DNA of 64,000 nucleotides from Pseudomonas sp. N3-W (GCF_024970185.1 NZ_CP103965.1:3592001-3656000); one strand, 5' to 3'. Numbered from the stretch's first letter, positions 26,878 to 35,777 are shown. Notes: generated by a model from the letters alone, not told the origin. A program made the numbers and translations.

Positions 26878-27843
26878 TTAACCGCCAGTGACAGGAGGCG
26901 TCGCCGTCAGCTTGATCATCACGCCGGCGGTGACCTTGTTGCTGCCGGCATGCTTGACCCAGTTAGCAGCGGAGCCAACAGCAGCCAAAGTCGGATTGGA
27001 ACCACCGGTCGATGCTTTCCAGCTGTAACCCAACACATCAATGTTTACGGTGCCTTCAGCGCGGTAGCCGATGCCGAGGTTTTCTTCGTCGTTCACTTCA
27101 TACGAACGGAAACCAGGGGCTTGGGACTCGGTGATCGTCACAGCGTTTGGCAGCAGGCCGAAGATCACGTCCGAAGGCGCGGTGTCGGTCACCAGTACTG
27201 GCTTGCCAAGGGTGCCCGGCAGGCCGCCGTAGATCACAACGCCCGCTTCTTCGTAGATCTTGTTGGTGATCGCTTCGTCGACAATGTCGAAGTAGGCGCT
27301 GGAGTGCATGACCCAGAGAGAGATGCGGCCGAACTTGTCGCCAAACTTGCGCATGCCGCGAGTCAGCGTCTTCTTGCCGTCGGTTTCAATGTTGGCGGAC
27401 ACCACCATATCGGCGTTGGAGCCAATGGCTGCGCGAAGACCGGCGGTGGCGTACTGGATGAAGCCTTCCAGTGTCGCATCGGCCACGTCGGCGCCGACGA
27501 TCTGGGAGAACTCTTCGACCGGACGGCCGCGGCGTTTGAACGCCTCTTCGGTCGTCTGGTACGGGCCGTACTTCCACGGAGCCTTCACGCCCACCGCCTC
27601 GCCGGCGCTGATCTTCTTGGCAATAACCTTGCCTTCAGAGTTGACGTCGCGGTGCTCCAGCGAGCCATTCAGCTTGTAGAGGGCACGCTTGCGGAAGTCG
27701 CCTTCGATCAGTTCATTGTCGAGCACCATCGCGCCATTGGACGATGCGTTGAACACGTCGAGGTTGTCCTGAACGCGTTCCAGGTATGCAGTTTGCGCCT
27801 CATCGTTGTAGATGATGAGGTCGCTGTTAACGGTTGTAGCCAT
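26878..27843 (-). CDS. major capsid protein
   Basis: 321 aa, directly after the scaffold gene. Pattern typical of SPP1/P22-like coat proteins in Pseudomonas siphoviruses: VMHSSAYFDIVDEAI, a GTLGKPVLVTDTAPSDVIFG strand pair and a C-terminal Ig-like or tail extension. Coat fold with about 400 copies per head expected. Confidence 0.85.
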   Translation of the reverse strand: MATTVNSDLIIYNDEAQTAYLERVQDNLDVFNASSNGAMVLDNELIEGDFRKRALYKLNGSLEHRDVNSEGKVIAKKISAGEAVGVKAPWKYGPYQTTEEAFKRRGRPVEEFSQIVGADVADATLEGFIQYATAGLRAAIGSNADMVVSANIETDGKKTLTRGMRKFGDKFGRISLWVMHSSAYFDIVDEAITNKIYEEAGVVIYGGLPGTLGKPVLVTDTAPSDVIFGLLPNAVTITESQAPGFRSYEVNDEENLGIGYRAEGTVNIDVLGYSWKASTGGSNPTLAAVGSAANWVKHAGSNKVTAGVMIKLTATPPVTGG

Positions 27844-27855
27844 GGGTCAATCCCC

Positions 27856-28584
27856 TTACTTGGGCAATTGCAGATATGCGGTTTGGCCGTGCTTGCGCTG
27901 GTAGTCGCGCTTCTGCTCGGAGGTCATTTCGGAGCGCTTGAATGCAGCCTGGCCGCCACCCCCGCCCGGGGCTTGTGTACCTGAAGCCCTTGGCCACAGG
28001 TGAGGTGCGCTTTCGCGCAAAGATTCCGCCCATTCGAGCGGTGTCAGAGGCGTCTTGCCGTCTTTACCGAGGATGGCCTGGCCTTCCTTGTCGACTGCAA
28101 CAGCATCGCCCTCTTCATTCAGGGTGAATTGCCCGCGTGCGCGCAGGATCAAGTCGTCCGTCGCTTCAGGCAGCGCACCGGCCTTGATAGCCGCTGCGCG
28201 AATCGAATCACCGAGGACCTTGTCCCGGAATTTGTTGGCGAACGATTCGGATTTGTCGGCTCGGGCTTTTTCCCCAGCCAGCTGTTTCTCGAACTCACCG
28301 CGCAGGCGCTCTGTGCGCTTGCCGAAAACCTCGTCGATCTTGCCCTCGGTGAGCAGTTTGGTTTCTTCATCTTGGCCTGCCTTCGCAAGCAACCCTTTCA
28401 CGGCGTCGATGTCGATGCCCTGAAACTGGGTTTCGAAGTCGGTGAGCTTGCCGGAGGTTTCCTTCAGCTTGCCGAGCAGCTCGCTGTTCTTCGTTTTCAG
28501 ACCCGAAACGGATGTTTCAACGGCAGTCGCGATAGCGGCCTTGATTGCCGGGTTGTCCAGGTCGATTTCGTTTTCTTCTGCCAC
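27856..28584 (-). CDS. capsid scaffolding protein
   Basis: 242 aa, highly charged and helical with coiled coil (about 25-125; SGLKTKNSELLGKLKETSGK), then a C-terminal basic segment (SEMTSEQKRDYQRKHGQ). Directly upstream of the capsid gene, as scaffolds are. Confidence 0.8.
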   Translation of the reverse strand: MAEENEIDLDNPAIKAAIATAVETSVSGLKTKNSELLGKLKETSGKLTDFETQFQGIDIDAVKGLLAKAGQDEETKLLTEGKIDEVFGKRTERLRGEFEKQLAGEKARADKSESFANKFRDKVLGDSIRAAAIKAGALPEATDDLILRARGQFTLNEEGDAVAVDKEGQAILGKDGKTPLTPLEWAESLRESAPHLWPRASGTQAPGGGGGQAAFKRSEMTSEQKRDYQRKHGQTAYLQLPK

Positions 28585-28627
28585 GTTGATGCACCCCTTG
28601 GGTATGTGGTGCCCGCTTTGCAGGCAA

Positions 28628-28650
28628 TAAAAAACCGCCCGGAGGCGGCT
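28628..28650 (-). terminator. intrinsic terminator between minor head and scaffold genes
   Basis: Minus-strand stem CCGCC/GGCGG, loop of 4, followed by TTTTTT. Confidence 0.65.
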
Positions 28651-28666
28651 GATTGAAAGTGTTTGA

Positions 28667-29752
28667 TCAAATTCCGGACTTAGCGAATGCGAGTGGTTCT
28701 AAAGCCTTCATCTGCGCCAGGGTCAGCGGTGCAAAGTTGCGATCAAGCTGCAGCTCGGCGAAGCGCTGGATGCTCAGCCCGCCCTCGCGAAACAGCTTTG
28801 CCCGCATCGGGCCGATAGCCACATCCTGAAACGTCGCCGGCTGCCGCTGGAGCCAGTGGTAATAGTCGAGGCTCGCGCTGACTTGCCCAGGGCCATCAGC
28901 ACCGACCGAAGCCCGCGTAGCGCCCTTGGCGAACATCTCGCTCAGCTTGGTCAGGAATATGAACGTGGTGCGGCAGTTCGGGTGAAACGGCGGTCTTGGC
29001 CCGGAATCAACCGGGAATCGGCGACCATCCATCGAGCGACATTGCTGGCTGGTCTTGCTGTCCAGCGTGGCGACCATTTCAATTTCGGCCACGATATCCG
29101 TGTTGGCCTTGGCCACCTCCATGCGCGCCTGAGACGACACATGCTGAATCGCCGTGTGCACGACTGCGCTTGCATTGCGGTTGGTGGTGGCCAGGATGCC
29201 GTCTTTGTATCCGGCCGCCTTGGTACCACGAATGTTGCGGATGATCTGGAAGTTCGTTTGCCCTTCGAAGAAGCCCTGCCGGATCGTGCCAGTGACGCGC
29301 TCGCGCTCGGCAGTGGTCCAGCCCTTGATAAACGACTTCAGCAGCTTGCCGCCGCCGGTGCCACGCACGCTGAGCGGGTTCGTCAGAACCGCCGCTCTGA
29401 TGGCCGCCGCCGTCGGCGCCGCAACGTCGAGCGAAACCCCGACCGGCGCAGATCTGGCCAGGCTCGTCGCCTCGAACTCAGCTTCGTAGTTGGCAATGTC
29501 GATCAGGTCAAGGCTCAACTGCACGCTGTAGCGGTCGAAGATGCCCAGCAGCAGGCTGTCGACCTCCTTCAGCAGCGCCTCCAGGCGCTTGACGTTGTAC
29601 TCAGTCAGATCTGATTGGGTGAGCCGGTCCCGGATCGACCGGTCAATCTCCTTGAGAAACGGAGCGAACTTGCCAACCTCTCCCGCCTTCAGCTTTTCGA
29701 GGAAGACCGCGTGGCGGATCGTAGCATCAAGGATTGCCTGGTTTGCTGCCAT
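28667..29752 (-). CDS. minor head protein, SPP1 gp7/MuF-type
   Basis: 361 aa with the phage Mu F-like signature late in the protein: VATLDSKTSQQCRSMDGRRF then PPFHPNCRTTF. Binds portal and enters the head with DNA. Its start overlaps the portal stop by 26 bases. Confidence 0.85.
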   Translation of the reverse strand: MAANQAILDATIRHAVFLEKLKAGEVGKFAPFLKEIDRSIRDRLTQSDLTEYNVKRLEALLKEVDSLLLGIFDRYSVQLSLDLIDIANYEAEFEATSLARSAPVGVSLDVAAPTAAAIRAAVLTNPLSVRGTGGGKLLKSFIKGWTTAERERVTGTIRQGFFEGQTNFQIIRNIRGTKAAGYKDGILATTNRNASAVVHTAIQHVSSQARMEVAKANTDIVAEIEMVATLDSKTSQQCRSMDGRRFPVDSGPRPPFHPNCRTTFIFLTKLSEMFAKGATRASVGADGPGQVSASLDYYHWLQRQPATFQDVAIGPMRAKLFREGGLSIQRFAELQLDRNFAPLTLAQMKALEPLAFAKSGI

Positions 29753-31142
29753 TCGGTGTTACCTCATCATCCAGGCCCAGGCCATCGCCCTGCTCTTGAA
29801 GCTCGCCGTCGATCTGCTGGTCGGTGCGCTCCGGTGCAATCAAGCCCAGCTTGCGTAAGTAGGACCGCAGATCCGCCTTCGCGAAGCCGCCGTTCTGCCA
29901 TAGGCCAACCAAGGCCGTGATCATTTGCGGATCAGCCGTCAGCTCGACGAACTCTTGATTGACCTGGTACGCGACTTTGTCGGAAACGCCCATGTACTGG
30001 CCGCACCAGATGATTGCGCGGGTGTAGGCCTCGCTGACGTTGGCCACACAGCCGGCCAGCACCGAGGTGGATGCCGACTGATCGCCGCGCGCCTCGGTTG
30101 CCGTCTTGGAGGACAAAGACGCCACAACCATGCGGGCGCCCAGTTCGATCATCATCTGGTTCTTGTCGCCCATGGCCTCTTTGACCAGAGTGTTCGGCAA
30201 GGGCTGCGCATAGGCGAAAGCGCCACCTGCAGGCAGCAACATTGGCGCCCGAGAGCCGACGTAGACGCCGCTTTTCTCCATGTGGTCGCGCCAGTTTTCA
30301 TCGAGCCCGGAGATAAATGGCTGCGCTTGGCCACACCAGAAGACGCTGTCTTCATAGTCGGCGCTGTTGCGGTAATGGCCCAGGTTGATCATTGCGATGT
30401 CGTACAAGGGCGACTCATCGATGGTCGGGTCGTTGTTCTGTGCGCCGACGAAGGTGAACGGGATTTCCTTGAGGCGCCCGGTGACCCCTTTCGGGGCAAA
30501 TTCTTTCGTGACTTCAAGCGGCCCGCCACCTCTTGGACCGGATCGGCGCCAAACCCGACAAACGAAACCGTCCGGCTCAAGAGCAAGCTCGCGGAACTGC
30601 TCGACAGCCTTGAACCCGAAGCCGTCCTCAATCTCCAACATCTCACGCAGCACGACCAGAGTCAGCACGTTGTGGCCATTCACCATGCCGGTGCGCCAGT
30701 TGATGATGTCCTCGGCGCAGTACGACAGGATCACCGAGTGCCCGCCGGCGCCTTCGTCCTGGTGATAGTCAACGTACAGACCGTGACGGCCCGCCTCGAG
30801 CACCTTTTCCAGCGTGCCCTGGGAGTGCTGGTAAATGCTCACGCCGGAACCGTTGGCGTTGTCCTGCAAGTACTCCAGCTTCTTCGGTACGGTCAGCGTC
30901 GGGTCTTTGTGGAAGGCCAGGCCCAGCAAACCGTTGCGGGTATGTCCCGTAGCGTTTTTGAACACAGCTCGCTCACGGTAGGCCTTGTTCCGGTCCACGT
31001 TCTCGGGCGACTTGTCGTGTGCATTGATGTACGGCAGGCGCGATACCACCCGGTGCTGGCCGGCGCAGACATCGCGGACGGTTGCCCAGCGGTCTAGCAC
31101 TTCGATGTAGTCCGCCCGCTTGAAGGAGACGTCGTTGCTCAT
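29727..31142 (-). CDS. portal protein (DUF4055 type)
   Basis: 471 aa. Features of DUF4055 portals: ERAVFKNATGHTRNGLLGLAF near the start, GRHGLYVDYH, then IPFTFVGAQNNDPTIDESPL and EARGDQSASTSVL. Forms the dodecameric vertex for packaging. Overlaps TerL by four bases. Confidence 0.88.
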   Translation of the reverse strand: MSNDVSFKRADYIEVLDRWATVRDVCAGQHRVVSRLPYINAHDKSPENVDRNKAYRERAVFKNATGHTRNGLLGLAFHKDPTLTVPKKLEYLQDNANGSGVSIYQHSQGTLEKVLEAGRHGLYVDYHQDEGAGGHSVILSYCAEDIINWRTGMVNGHNVLTLVVLREMLEIEDGFGFKAVEQFRELALEPDGFVCRVWRRSGPRGGGPLEVTKEFAPKGVTGRLKEIPFTFVGAQNNDPTIDESPLYDIAMINLGHYRNSADYEDSVFWCGQAQPFISGLDENWRDHMEKSGVYVGSRAPMLLPAGGAFAYAQPLPNTLVKEAMGDKNQMMIELGARMVVASLSSKTATEARGDQSASTSVLAGCVANVSEAYTRAIIWCGQYMGVSDKVAYQVNQEFVELTADPQMITALVGLWQNGGFAKADLRSYLRKLGLIAPERTDQQIDGELQEQGDGLGLDDEVTPNGSKPGNP

Positions 31143-32467
31143 CGGGCGTATCCCATTTTGATAGAAGTGACGATCGCTTTGATCGGATAACGCTTGGCGA
31201 TGAAGTAGCCGGCAGCGTCGTTCATGTGGTCGTGCCCCTTCTTCGGATCTTTATCCGGCTCACCCTTGTCGGTGTATGTCTGTCGCTCCAGGCACAAGGT
31301 GAGCTGAGGGCACTGATCGATGTTCACCTTCAGGCGGCGTTCGCCGTAGGCGTTCAGGAACATGGAATTGACTGAATTGACCCGGTCTTTGACGCCCGGG
31401 TTTGTCGAATCAACGATCACCGTAAAGCCGGCCTTCTTCAGCAGCGATAGGTCCGACTCACTGGCGTTTTTGCTGCTGGTGTTCTGGCCGCTGGCATCGG
31501 GATAGACCGCAACTGCGTGGCCCGGGAATCTGGCTTTGATTTTCTCGATCATCTCCAGCGTATCGCGCACCCCGTGGAACTCATCCAGAGCCAGCGGCAG
31601 GTCGTCGCGCACGACATAGACGACTGACGCCATCTTCATGACGTTGAAGTCCATACCGATGTGCAGGGCCTCGCCGGGCTTGATTCGCTCGGAGGTACGG
31701 CACTCATCACGGCTGAATGTGTAGTAGACGACGCCCGCATAGTTTTCGAAGCCGGCCTCATACTCTTGCCGGAACGTTCGGGGATCCATCTTGCGACGGG
31801 CCGCATCCAGTTCCTCCGTGGGTACGTTGCCACCCTGCAGCGATGTGTACTGCCAACTCTTGTGGTCTGGCTCGCCGCCAGGCTTACCATCTAGGTATGT
31901 GTCGTAGCAGTGGTTGAAGCCTTTCGGGGTTCCAATGCGCAGCGCGTGACCACCCTTGCGCACCCCCAAACCCGGAATCGTGTACTGACAGGTCGAAAGC
32001 ATCGGCCTCAGAACTTCTTCCCATGCAGCCCATGGGCAATCCGCCCACTCATCCACCAGGACGAAGAACAGACCAGAGCCCCGCAGGTTGTCGTAGTTGT
32101 CCAGTCCAACCACGCGCATGACGTGACCTGACTTCAGCGTGATTGAGCATTCCGTCTCGTTGGGGCGGTGCGAACGCCAGGCTTCTGGGATGGCCTGTTT
32201 CAGCCTCCGCCAGAACACACGCTTGGCCTGCTTGAAGGTCGGTGCGCCGTACCAGATTTCATCTTCAACGCTTACGCCCCACTCAGCAGCAAGACGGGCC
32301 GCTCGGCGCATCTCAGCCTTGCCCAGGAACGTCTTGCCGAACCGGCGACCACACACAGCATCACGAAAGCGTGCTTCAGGCTGAAACCCCCAGCAGTAAA
32401 TGTTCGCCTGCTTCGGCGTCAGCTTTACCGGCGGGTCATAGGTGCGGGGTAGTCGGGACATTCTCAT
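31139..32467 (-). CDS. terL: terminase large subunit
   Basis: 442 aa from ATG 32467 (TGGAG 4-5 nt upstream). Packaging ATPase with Walker A CGRRFGKT (39-46), Walker B FFVLVDEW, and a nuclease domain with acidic residues in GMDFNV, VYPDASGQ and HDHMNDAAGY. Overlaps TerS by 32 bases. Confidence 0.92.
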   Translation of the reverse strand: MRMSRLPRTYDPPVKLTPKQANIYCWGFQPEARFRDAVCGRRFGKTFLGKAEMRRAARLAAEWGVSVEDEIWYGAPTFKQAKRVFWRRLKQAIPEAWRSHRPNETECSITLKSGHVMRVVGLDNYDNLRGSGLFFVLVDEWADCPWAAWEEVLRPMLSTCQYTIPGLGVRKGGHALRIGTPKGFNHCYDTYLDGKPGGEPDHKSWQYTSLQGGNVPTEELDAARRKMDPRTFRQEYEAGFENYAGVVYYTFSRDECRTSERIKPGEALHIGMDFNVMKMASVVYVVRDDLPLALDEFHGVRDTLEMIEKIKARFPGHAVAVYPDASGQNTSSKNASESDLSLLKKAGFTVIVDSTNPGVKDRVNSVNSMFLNAYGERRLKVNIDQCPQLTLCLERQTYTDKGEPDKDPKKGHDHMNDAAGYFIAKRYPIKAIVTSIKMGYAR

Positions 32468-32912
32468 CAGGCTCCAGGGTGTACTCAGCAACTGCGTGCT
32501 GCTGGTCCGCCTGGGAGCCCAGGGGTTTTTCAGGTTCGATCCGGCGATTCACGTAGACGTCGCCCACTTCTTTGGCGGCCTGCTCATAAAGCTGAGCGGT
32601 TAGCGCCAGGTTGCGCATGTTCTCGGCCTTCTCGGCCATTCGACCCAATCCCCTCAGCCTGTAAGCGCGGTTGGCGATCGGGATATCCGCTGTCTCTTCG
32701 CGGAATCGCTTGCGGGCGGCATGGAACAGGTCAGCCCAGTTCTTGCCCAACTTCTGCCCGGCATACTTCGTAGGGTCGTGCGTTTCGCACTGCTGTCGAG
32801 TGATCTCAATTCCGAATTCTGTCTTGACCGCTGCTACCACCTGGGATGGCGTATCGAAGCAGGCCAGCGCCTGAACGATGAAGGCTTTGACCTCGCTTCG
32901 TAGTACTGCCAT
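32436..32912 (-). CDS. terS: terminase small subunit (DUF2280)
   Basis: 158 aa from ATG 32912; an in-frame TTG at 32930 is the alternative. N-terminal HTH (TPSQVVAAVKTEFGIEITRQQ) and the block DPTKYAGQKLGKNWADLFHAARKRF mark DUF2280. Recognises the packaging site and loads TerL. Confidence 0.85.
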   Translation of the reverse strand: MAVLRSEVKAFIVQALACFDTPSQVVAAVKTEFGIEITRQQCETHDPTKYAGQKLGKNWADLFHAARKRFREETADIPIANRAYRLRGLGRMAEKAENMRNLALTAQLYEQAAKEVGDVYVNRRIEPEKPLGSQADQQHAVAEYTLEPDENVPTTPHL

Positions 32913-32944
32913 ATGGTTGTCATCCGTCAATACCTGTCATGGAA

Positions 32945-33577
32945 TCAGGCCGACTTGAGCAGACAGGTTCCGCAGGCCCTCGATATGTTCAATTTCCCCA
33001 CCTCAGCAGGACTGTTTGCTGCATCCACCAACGCTTGAACGTCAGGGCTCGCACCGTAGCGGCGGACCACACCGACGAACTCTTCGACGTCGTGACCGCG
33101 CAGCTTCAGTTTGGGTGCGCCTTCTTCGGTGAAGGCTGGTTGACCGTACTTATCGGTCGCCTGGGCGATGTGGTAGAGCTCATGCTCAATCAATGCGCAG
33201 AAGTCAGCATCGGAACACTGGGCGCAGTAATCAGCGGCTAGGGTGATGATGAAGGCCGGCACATCGCCGAACCAATCACGCATCTGTTGTTCCATCCGTG
33301 CCTTCTGCCAACCACCGGCGCGGAACGCTACCTGCTCGGCCTGGCCCAGGACTGTGCGGCCCTGCTTCTCGAAGTGGGACGACGCCCACATGATCCGGAT
33401 GTCTGCATCCAGTAGATGGGCATGGTCTTCGTTGTGGATGCTGCCAGTGCTGGAAAGAATTTCAGCCTGGAGCCATTCCCACACATCCGGGGCCGGGGCC
33501 ACGCGGATACCGAAGCTCGAAAGCTCGGAAAGCTCGGAAAGCTCAAGCAAAGACACAGGAGGATACGGCCGCTTCAT
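32945..33577 (-). CDS. putative phage metallopeptidase
   Basis: 210 aa with a zinc-peptidase motif HELYH (HExxH) in CALIEHELYHIAQA, preceded by a conserved AADYCAQCSDADF, and a later Glu that could be the third ligand (DVEEFVGVVRRYG). Matches the phage metallopeptidase family often seen by terS. The N-terminus holds a short SELSELS repeat from tandem 9-bp units. Substrate unknown. Confidence 0.75.
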   Translation of the reverse strand: MKRPYPPVSLLELSELSELSSFGIRVAPAPDVWEWLQAEILSSTGSIHNEDHAHLLDADIRIMWASSHFEKQGRTVLGQAEQVAFRAGGWQKARMEQQMRDWFGDVPAFIITLAADYCAQCSDADFCALIEHELYHIAQATDKYGQPAFTEEGAPKLKLRGHDVEEFVGVVRRYGASPDVQALVDAANSPAEVGKLNISRACGTCLLKSA

Positions 33578-33647
33578 CGCTCCGCCCCCTCATTCAGGGC
33601 TACTGGTCTATGGTTAGGCATCTGATCAACTCATAGAGGAAATTTGA

Positions 33648-33836
33648 ATGATCGAGCGCATCACTGAGAGCTTGGTAATACAGGCTGCCCGGGAATGGGC
33701 AGCACGAAAGAACAAAAGTGATGTGACTGCCGCAGCCAACGCAAGCGAAACAATGGCCGCGCTCAAGGTCAAGCTCACCGAGGAAGAGTACGGCCAAGCA
33801 TTGGAGAAGCTTTATCGCGATTACGAGCAGTCGTAA
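33648..33836 (+). CDS. small hypothetical protein on the opposite strand
   Basis: 62 aa helical protein (MIERITESLVIQAAREWAAR; KLTEEEYGQALEKLYRDY). AGAGGAAATTTGA precedes the ATG. It runs against all neighbouring late genes, so it needs its own promoter and may be expressed in the lysogen. Confidence 0.6.
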   Translation: MIERITESLVIQAAREWAARKNKSDVTAAANASETMAALKVKLTEEEYGQALEKLYRDYEQS

Positions 33837-33842
33837 CGCGTT

Positions 33843-34031
33843 TCAACCCACCATGACGTTGGTCTGCACCTGGGCATGCCCGTGCAACAGAGAAACGACC
33901 AGGCCCTGAGGTAGGCCGACAGCCTTGGCAGCACTCACCGCTTTGGCGATGGCGCTATCCAGATCGGCCAGGGCCTTGTTGATGTCTTGGCTCAACGGTA
34001 GCGCGTGACGCAGGCGGATGACTTTACCCAT
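33843..34031 (-). CDS. small hypothetical phage protein
   Basis: 62 aa, basic N-terminus (MGKVIRLRHALPLSQDINK) and a helical body, ending QVQTNVMVG. Overlaps the Gp49-like gene by 8 bases; found with it in related phages as a rule of context. Function unknown. Confidence 0.65.
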   Translation of the reverse strand: MGKVIRLRHALPLSQDINKALADLDSAIAKAVSAAKAVGLPQGLVVSLLHGHAQVQTNVMVG

Positions 34032-34386
34032 GGAGTCGCGACTTCAGCTCGTAACCCATCAACGGCCAGATCTTCTGTTCTGCGTTCTGGCGGGCGATCT
34101 TGCGGCCGATAGCATCGTCGAAATTTTCTGGACTGGCGCACGCCGATTCCCCCGTCACCGTGAAACCGCTCCTCAGAACCAGCACACAGAAGGTGAGCAG
34201 CGCCAGTTCTCCATGGGCGCCAGTGAGGCGCGTGAGTTCGTCCTGCTTATGCAATACAGCCTGAACGCCATCCTGCGCGGTGAAATAGTATTCCCCCACA
34301 ATGTTGGCTTGCAGATCTGCCGGCGTTACCCGTGGTGCAATCAGGCCCTTCGCTTGGATTTCCTGTTCGGTCGATTGGTCGTTCAT
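34024..34386 (-). CDS. Gp49-family protein
   Basis: 120 aa from ATG 34386. Strong match in pattern to the phage Gp49/66 family: EIQAKGLIAPRVTP, EYYFTAQDGV, then LTFCVLVLRSGFTVTGESAC and IARQNAEQKIWPLMGYELK. Role unknown. A dispersed inverted repeat lies just upstream. Confidence 0.82.
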   Translation of the reverse strand: MNDQSTEQEIQAKGLIAPRVTPADLQANIVGEYYFTAQDGVQAVLHKQDELTRLTGAHGELALLTFCVLVLRSGFTVTGESACASPENFDDAIGRKIARQNAEQKIWPLMGYELKSRLHG

Positions 34387-34405
34387 GGCTATACCTCGTC
34401 GCGTG

Positions 34406-34443
34406 CCGCGACACAATTTGCTGATTCGCGAAACGTGTCGCGG
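34406..34443. repeat. dispersed inverted repeat, copy a
   Basis: CCGCGACAC (34406-34414) and GTGTCGCGG (34435-34443), 20-nt spacer, filling the gap between the holin stop and the Gp49 start. Related copies are at 41577-41612 and 50271-50309. Confidence 0.65.
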
Positions 34444-34445
34444 AC

Positions 34446-34727
34446 TTAATCCACTCTCAAGATTCGAGCGACGTTGCCCTTAGCCCTGAACACCAACAAC
34501 GCGGCGAGAAAGTAAAACGCCGTGTTGAACCAGGAACCATCGGGCACCTCGCCGCGTAGGATGATTCGGCCAACCAGATTCACGAACTGCATGCCGGTGA
34601 TCGAGCAAGCAGCCCAGGCAATGAGTGACATGCAGAGTTTGTAACGGGTGTCAGGGAACGGCCTGTAGCGCAGACCGATCATGAAAAAGATTGCCGCACA
34701 GAACGCGGCTTGCAAGATTGCGGACAT
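34446..34727 (-). CDS. holin / antiholin, three-TM type
   Basis: 93 aa with three hydrophobic helices (about 3-18, 30-52, 68-82) and a basic C-terminus, as in superfamily III-like phage holins. Adjacent to a second candidate holin, so the pair probably sets lysis timing. Confidence 0.7.
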   Translation of the reverse strand: MSAILQAAFCAAIFFMIGLRYRPFPDTRYKLCMSLIAWAACSITGMQFVNLVGRIILRGEVPDGSWFNTAFYFLAALLVFRAKGNVARILRVD

Positions 34728-35102
34728 TCAACCCTCCTTCCCGGCGAACCGGCTGAGGAACCATTGAAGCCAGCGCGGCATATCGCCGGTCTGCATCCAT
34801 TCGATAACACTGGCCAGTAATACGACGCAGAAGGCGCCGCAGAGGAAAGCACTGAAGCCAGACGTCTTGGTCCAGGCCCAGCCCATGACCTCAGCAGATC
34901 CAAAGTAACCGCCAATCCAGCCGGCGAACAGATAACCAACGCGGCGCCAAGACGTGATGTCTTTGGCGAACACGACATAAAAGAAAGCCCCACCAAAAGC
35001 TCCGACCAATGCGGCCAGGTCAATCGTAGGAAAGGCAGCACCCAGGCTAACGCTGCCAAGCACGCCAGCTACTGCCAGGGCGCCGGTACTCGGTTCGGCC
35101 AT
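34728..35102 (-). CDS. phage holin
   Basis: 124 aa with four hydrophobic segments: ALAVAGVLGSVSLG, LAALVGAFGGAFFYVVF, RVGYLFAGWIGGYFG and FLCGAFCVVLLASVIEW. The DITSWRRVGYLFAGWIGGY block is characteristic of the putative phage holin family found in Pseudomonas. Its stop abuts the next gene. Confidence 0.75.
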   Translation of the reverse strand: MAEPSTGALAVAGVLGSVSLGAAFPTIDLAALVGAFGGAFFYVVFAKDITSWRRVGYLFAGWIGGYFGSAEVMGWAWTKTSGFSAFLCGAFCVVLLASVIEWMQTGDMPRWLQWFLSRFAGKEG

Positions 35103-35233
35103 GGGTTTACTCCAAAAACTAAAAAAAAAGCCCCAGCGAATGCCGAGGCCGTAAATGTGTTTGAGGCCAAAACGGAAACCCCCGCGTGTTGGCAGGGCTT
35201 CCTATCTAAATCCCGAGAGAGGAGTTTTTATAT

Positions 35234-35482
35234 TTAATAGACTGCTTTGTAACCCGCCCAACTCACCACATAAAGCGGAGTACCGCCGGGACCCACGCCG
35301 TTATTTAGGCTCGATAGAAGCCCGGCTTCAATAAGCAATTTCACGTGGAAGTTTTCAGATGCATTACCGGTTGGTTTTTTGTACCAGAAGTTGAAAAGGT
35401 CAGAGATTTCCCAGCCTGCAGCCGGGGACTCTTTCATGAATACGTCCACGATGGATTTGACCGTCGAAGCTACAACTTGCAT
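35234..35482 (-). CDS. small winged-helix-like protein
   Basis: 82 aa; ENFHVKLLIEAGLLSS and PLYVVSWAGYKAVY resemble the recognition helix and wing of small phage winged-helix proteins (DUF2513-like). AGGAGAAAAAT precedes the ATG. It is the first gene after com, 36 nt from its stop, the place mom takes in phage Mu, but it is not a Mom homologue. Confidence 0.6.
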   Translation of the reverse strand: MQVVASTVKSIVDVFMKESPAAGWEISDLFNFWYKKPTGNASENFHVKLLIEAGLLSSLNNGVGPGGTPLYVVSWAGYKAVY

Positions 35483-35518
35483 ATTTTTCTCCTAAGCGAT
35501 TAACAAAAGCTGAGAAAT

Positions 35519-35692
35519 TCAGCTTTCAGCAGCGAGTGCTGCGGTCTTGTCGCTCAGAGGCGATTGCTCGAGGCTCGCGGCCTTCACATGATTCAACGTC
35601 CCGCATCGGGAACATTTGATCTGGAGCTCGGTAAACTCACCCACGCGGGCGAGAAGTCGTTTGCAATTTCCACATCTGCATTCTTTCAACAT
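35519..35692 (-). CDS. com: Com-like zinc-finger translational regulator
   Basis: 57 aa; MLKECRCGNCKRLLARVG then LQIKCSRCGTLNHVK, i.e. Cys5/7/10 and Cys27/30 in the CxxC...CxxC arrangement of phage Mu Com. Mu Com binds mom mRNA and switches on its translation. AAAGGAA lies 7 nt before the ATG. No mom gene is present; the downstream gene is the natural target candidate. Confidence 0.8.
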   Translation of the reverse strand: MLKECRCGNCKRLLARVGEFTELQIKCSRCGTLNHVKAASLEQSPLSDKTAALAAES

Positions 35693-35730
35693 CTGCAAAT
35701 TCCTTTTGCAAATTGCTTTATTTAGGTAAC

Positions 35731-35755
35731 AAAAAGCCCCGAACTTGTCGGGGCT
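35731..35755 (-). terminator. intrinsic terminator upstream of com
   Basis: Seven-bp stem AGCCCCG/CGGGGCT with a 7-nt loop; five T follow on the minus strand. Confidence 0.7.
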
Positions 35756-35777
35756 CTGTGCTTTCTGGCGGGCATAA

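Noticed and set aside
26764..27984. 406-codon plus-strand frame across the capsid gene
   Set aside because: Shadow of the capsid and its neighbours; composition and lack of motifs argue against coding.
33600..33797. Minus-strand 65-codon frame opposite the 62 aa plus-strand gene
   Set aside because: The plus-strand frame has the better ribosome-binding site and protein-like sequence.
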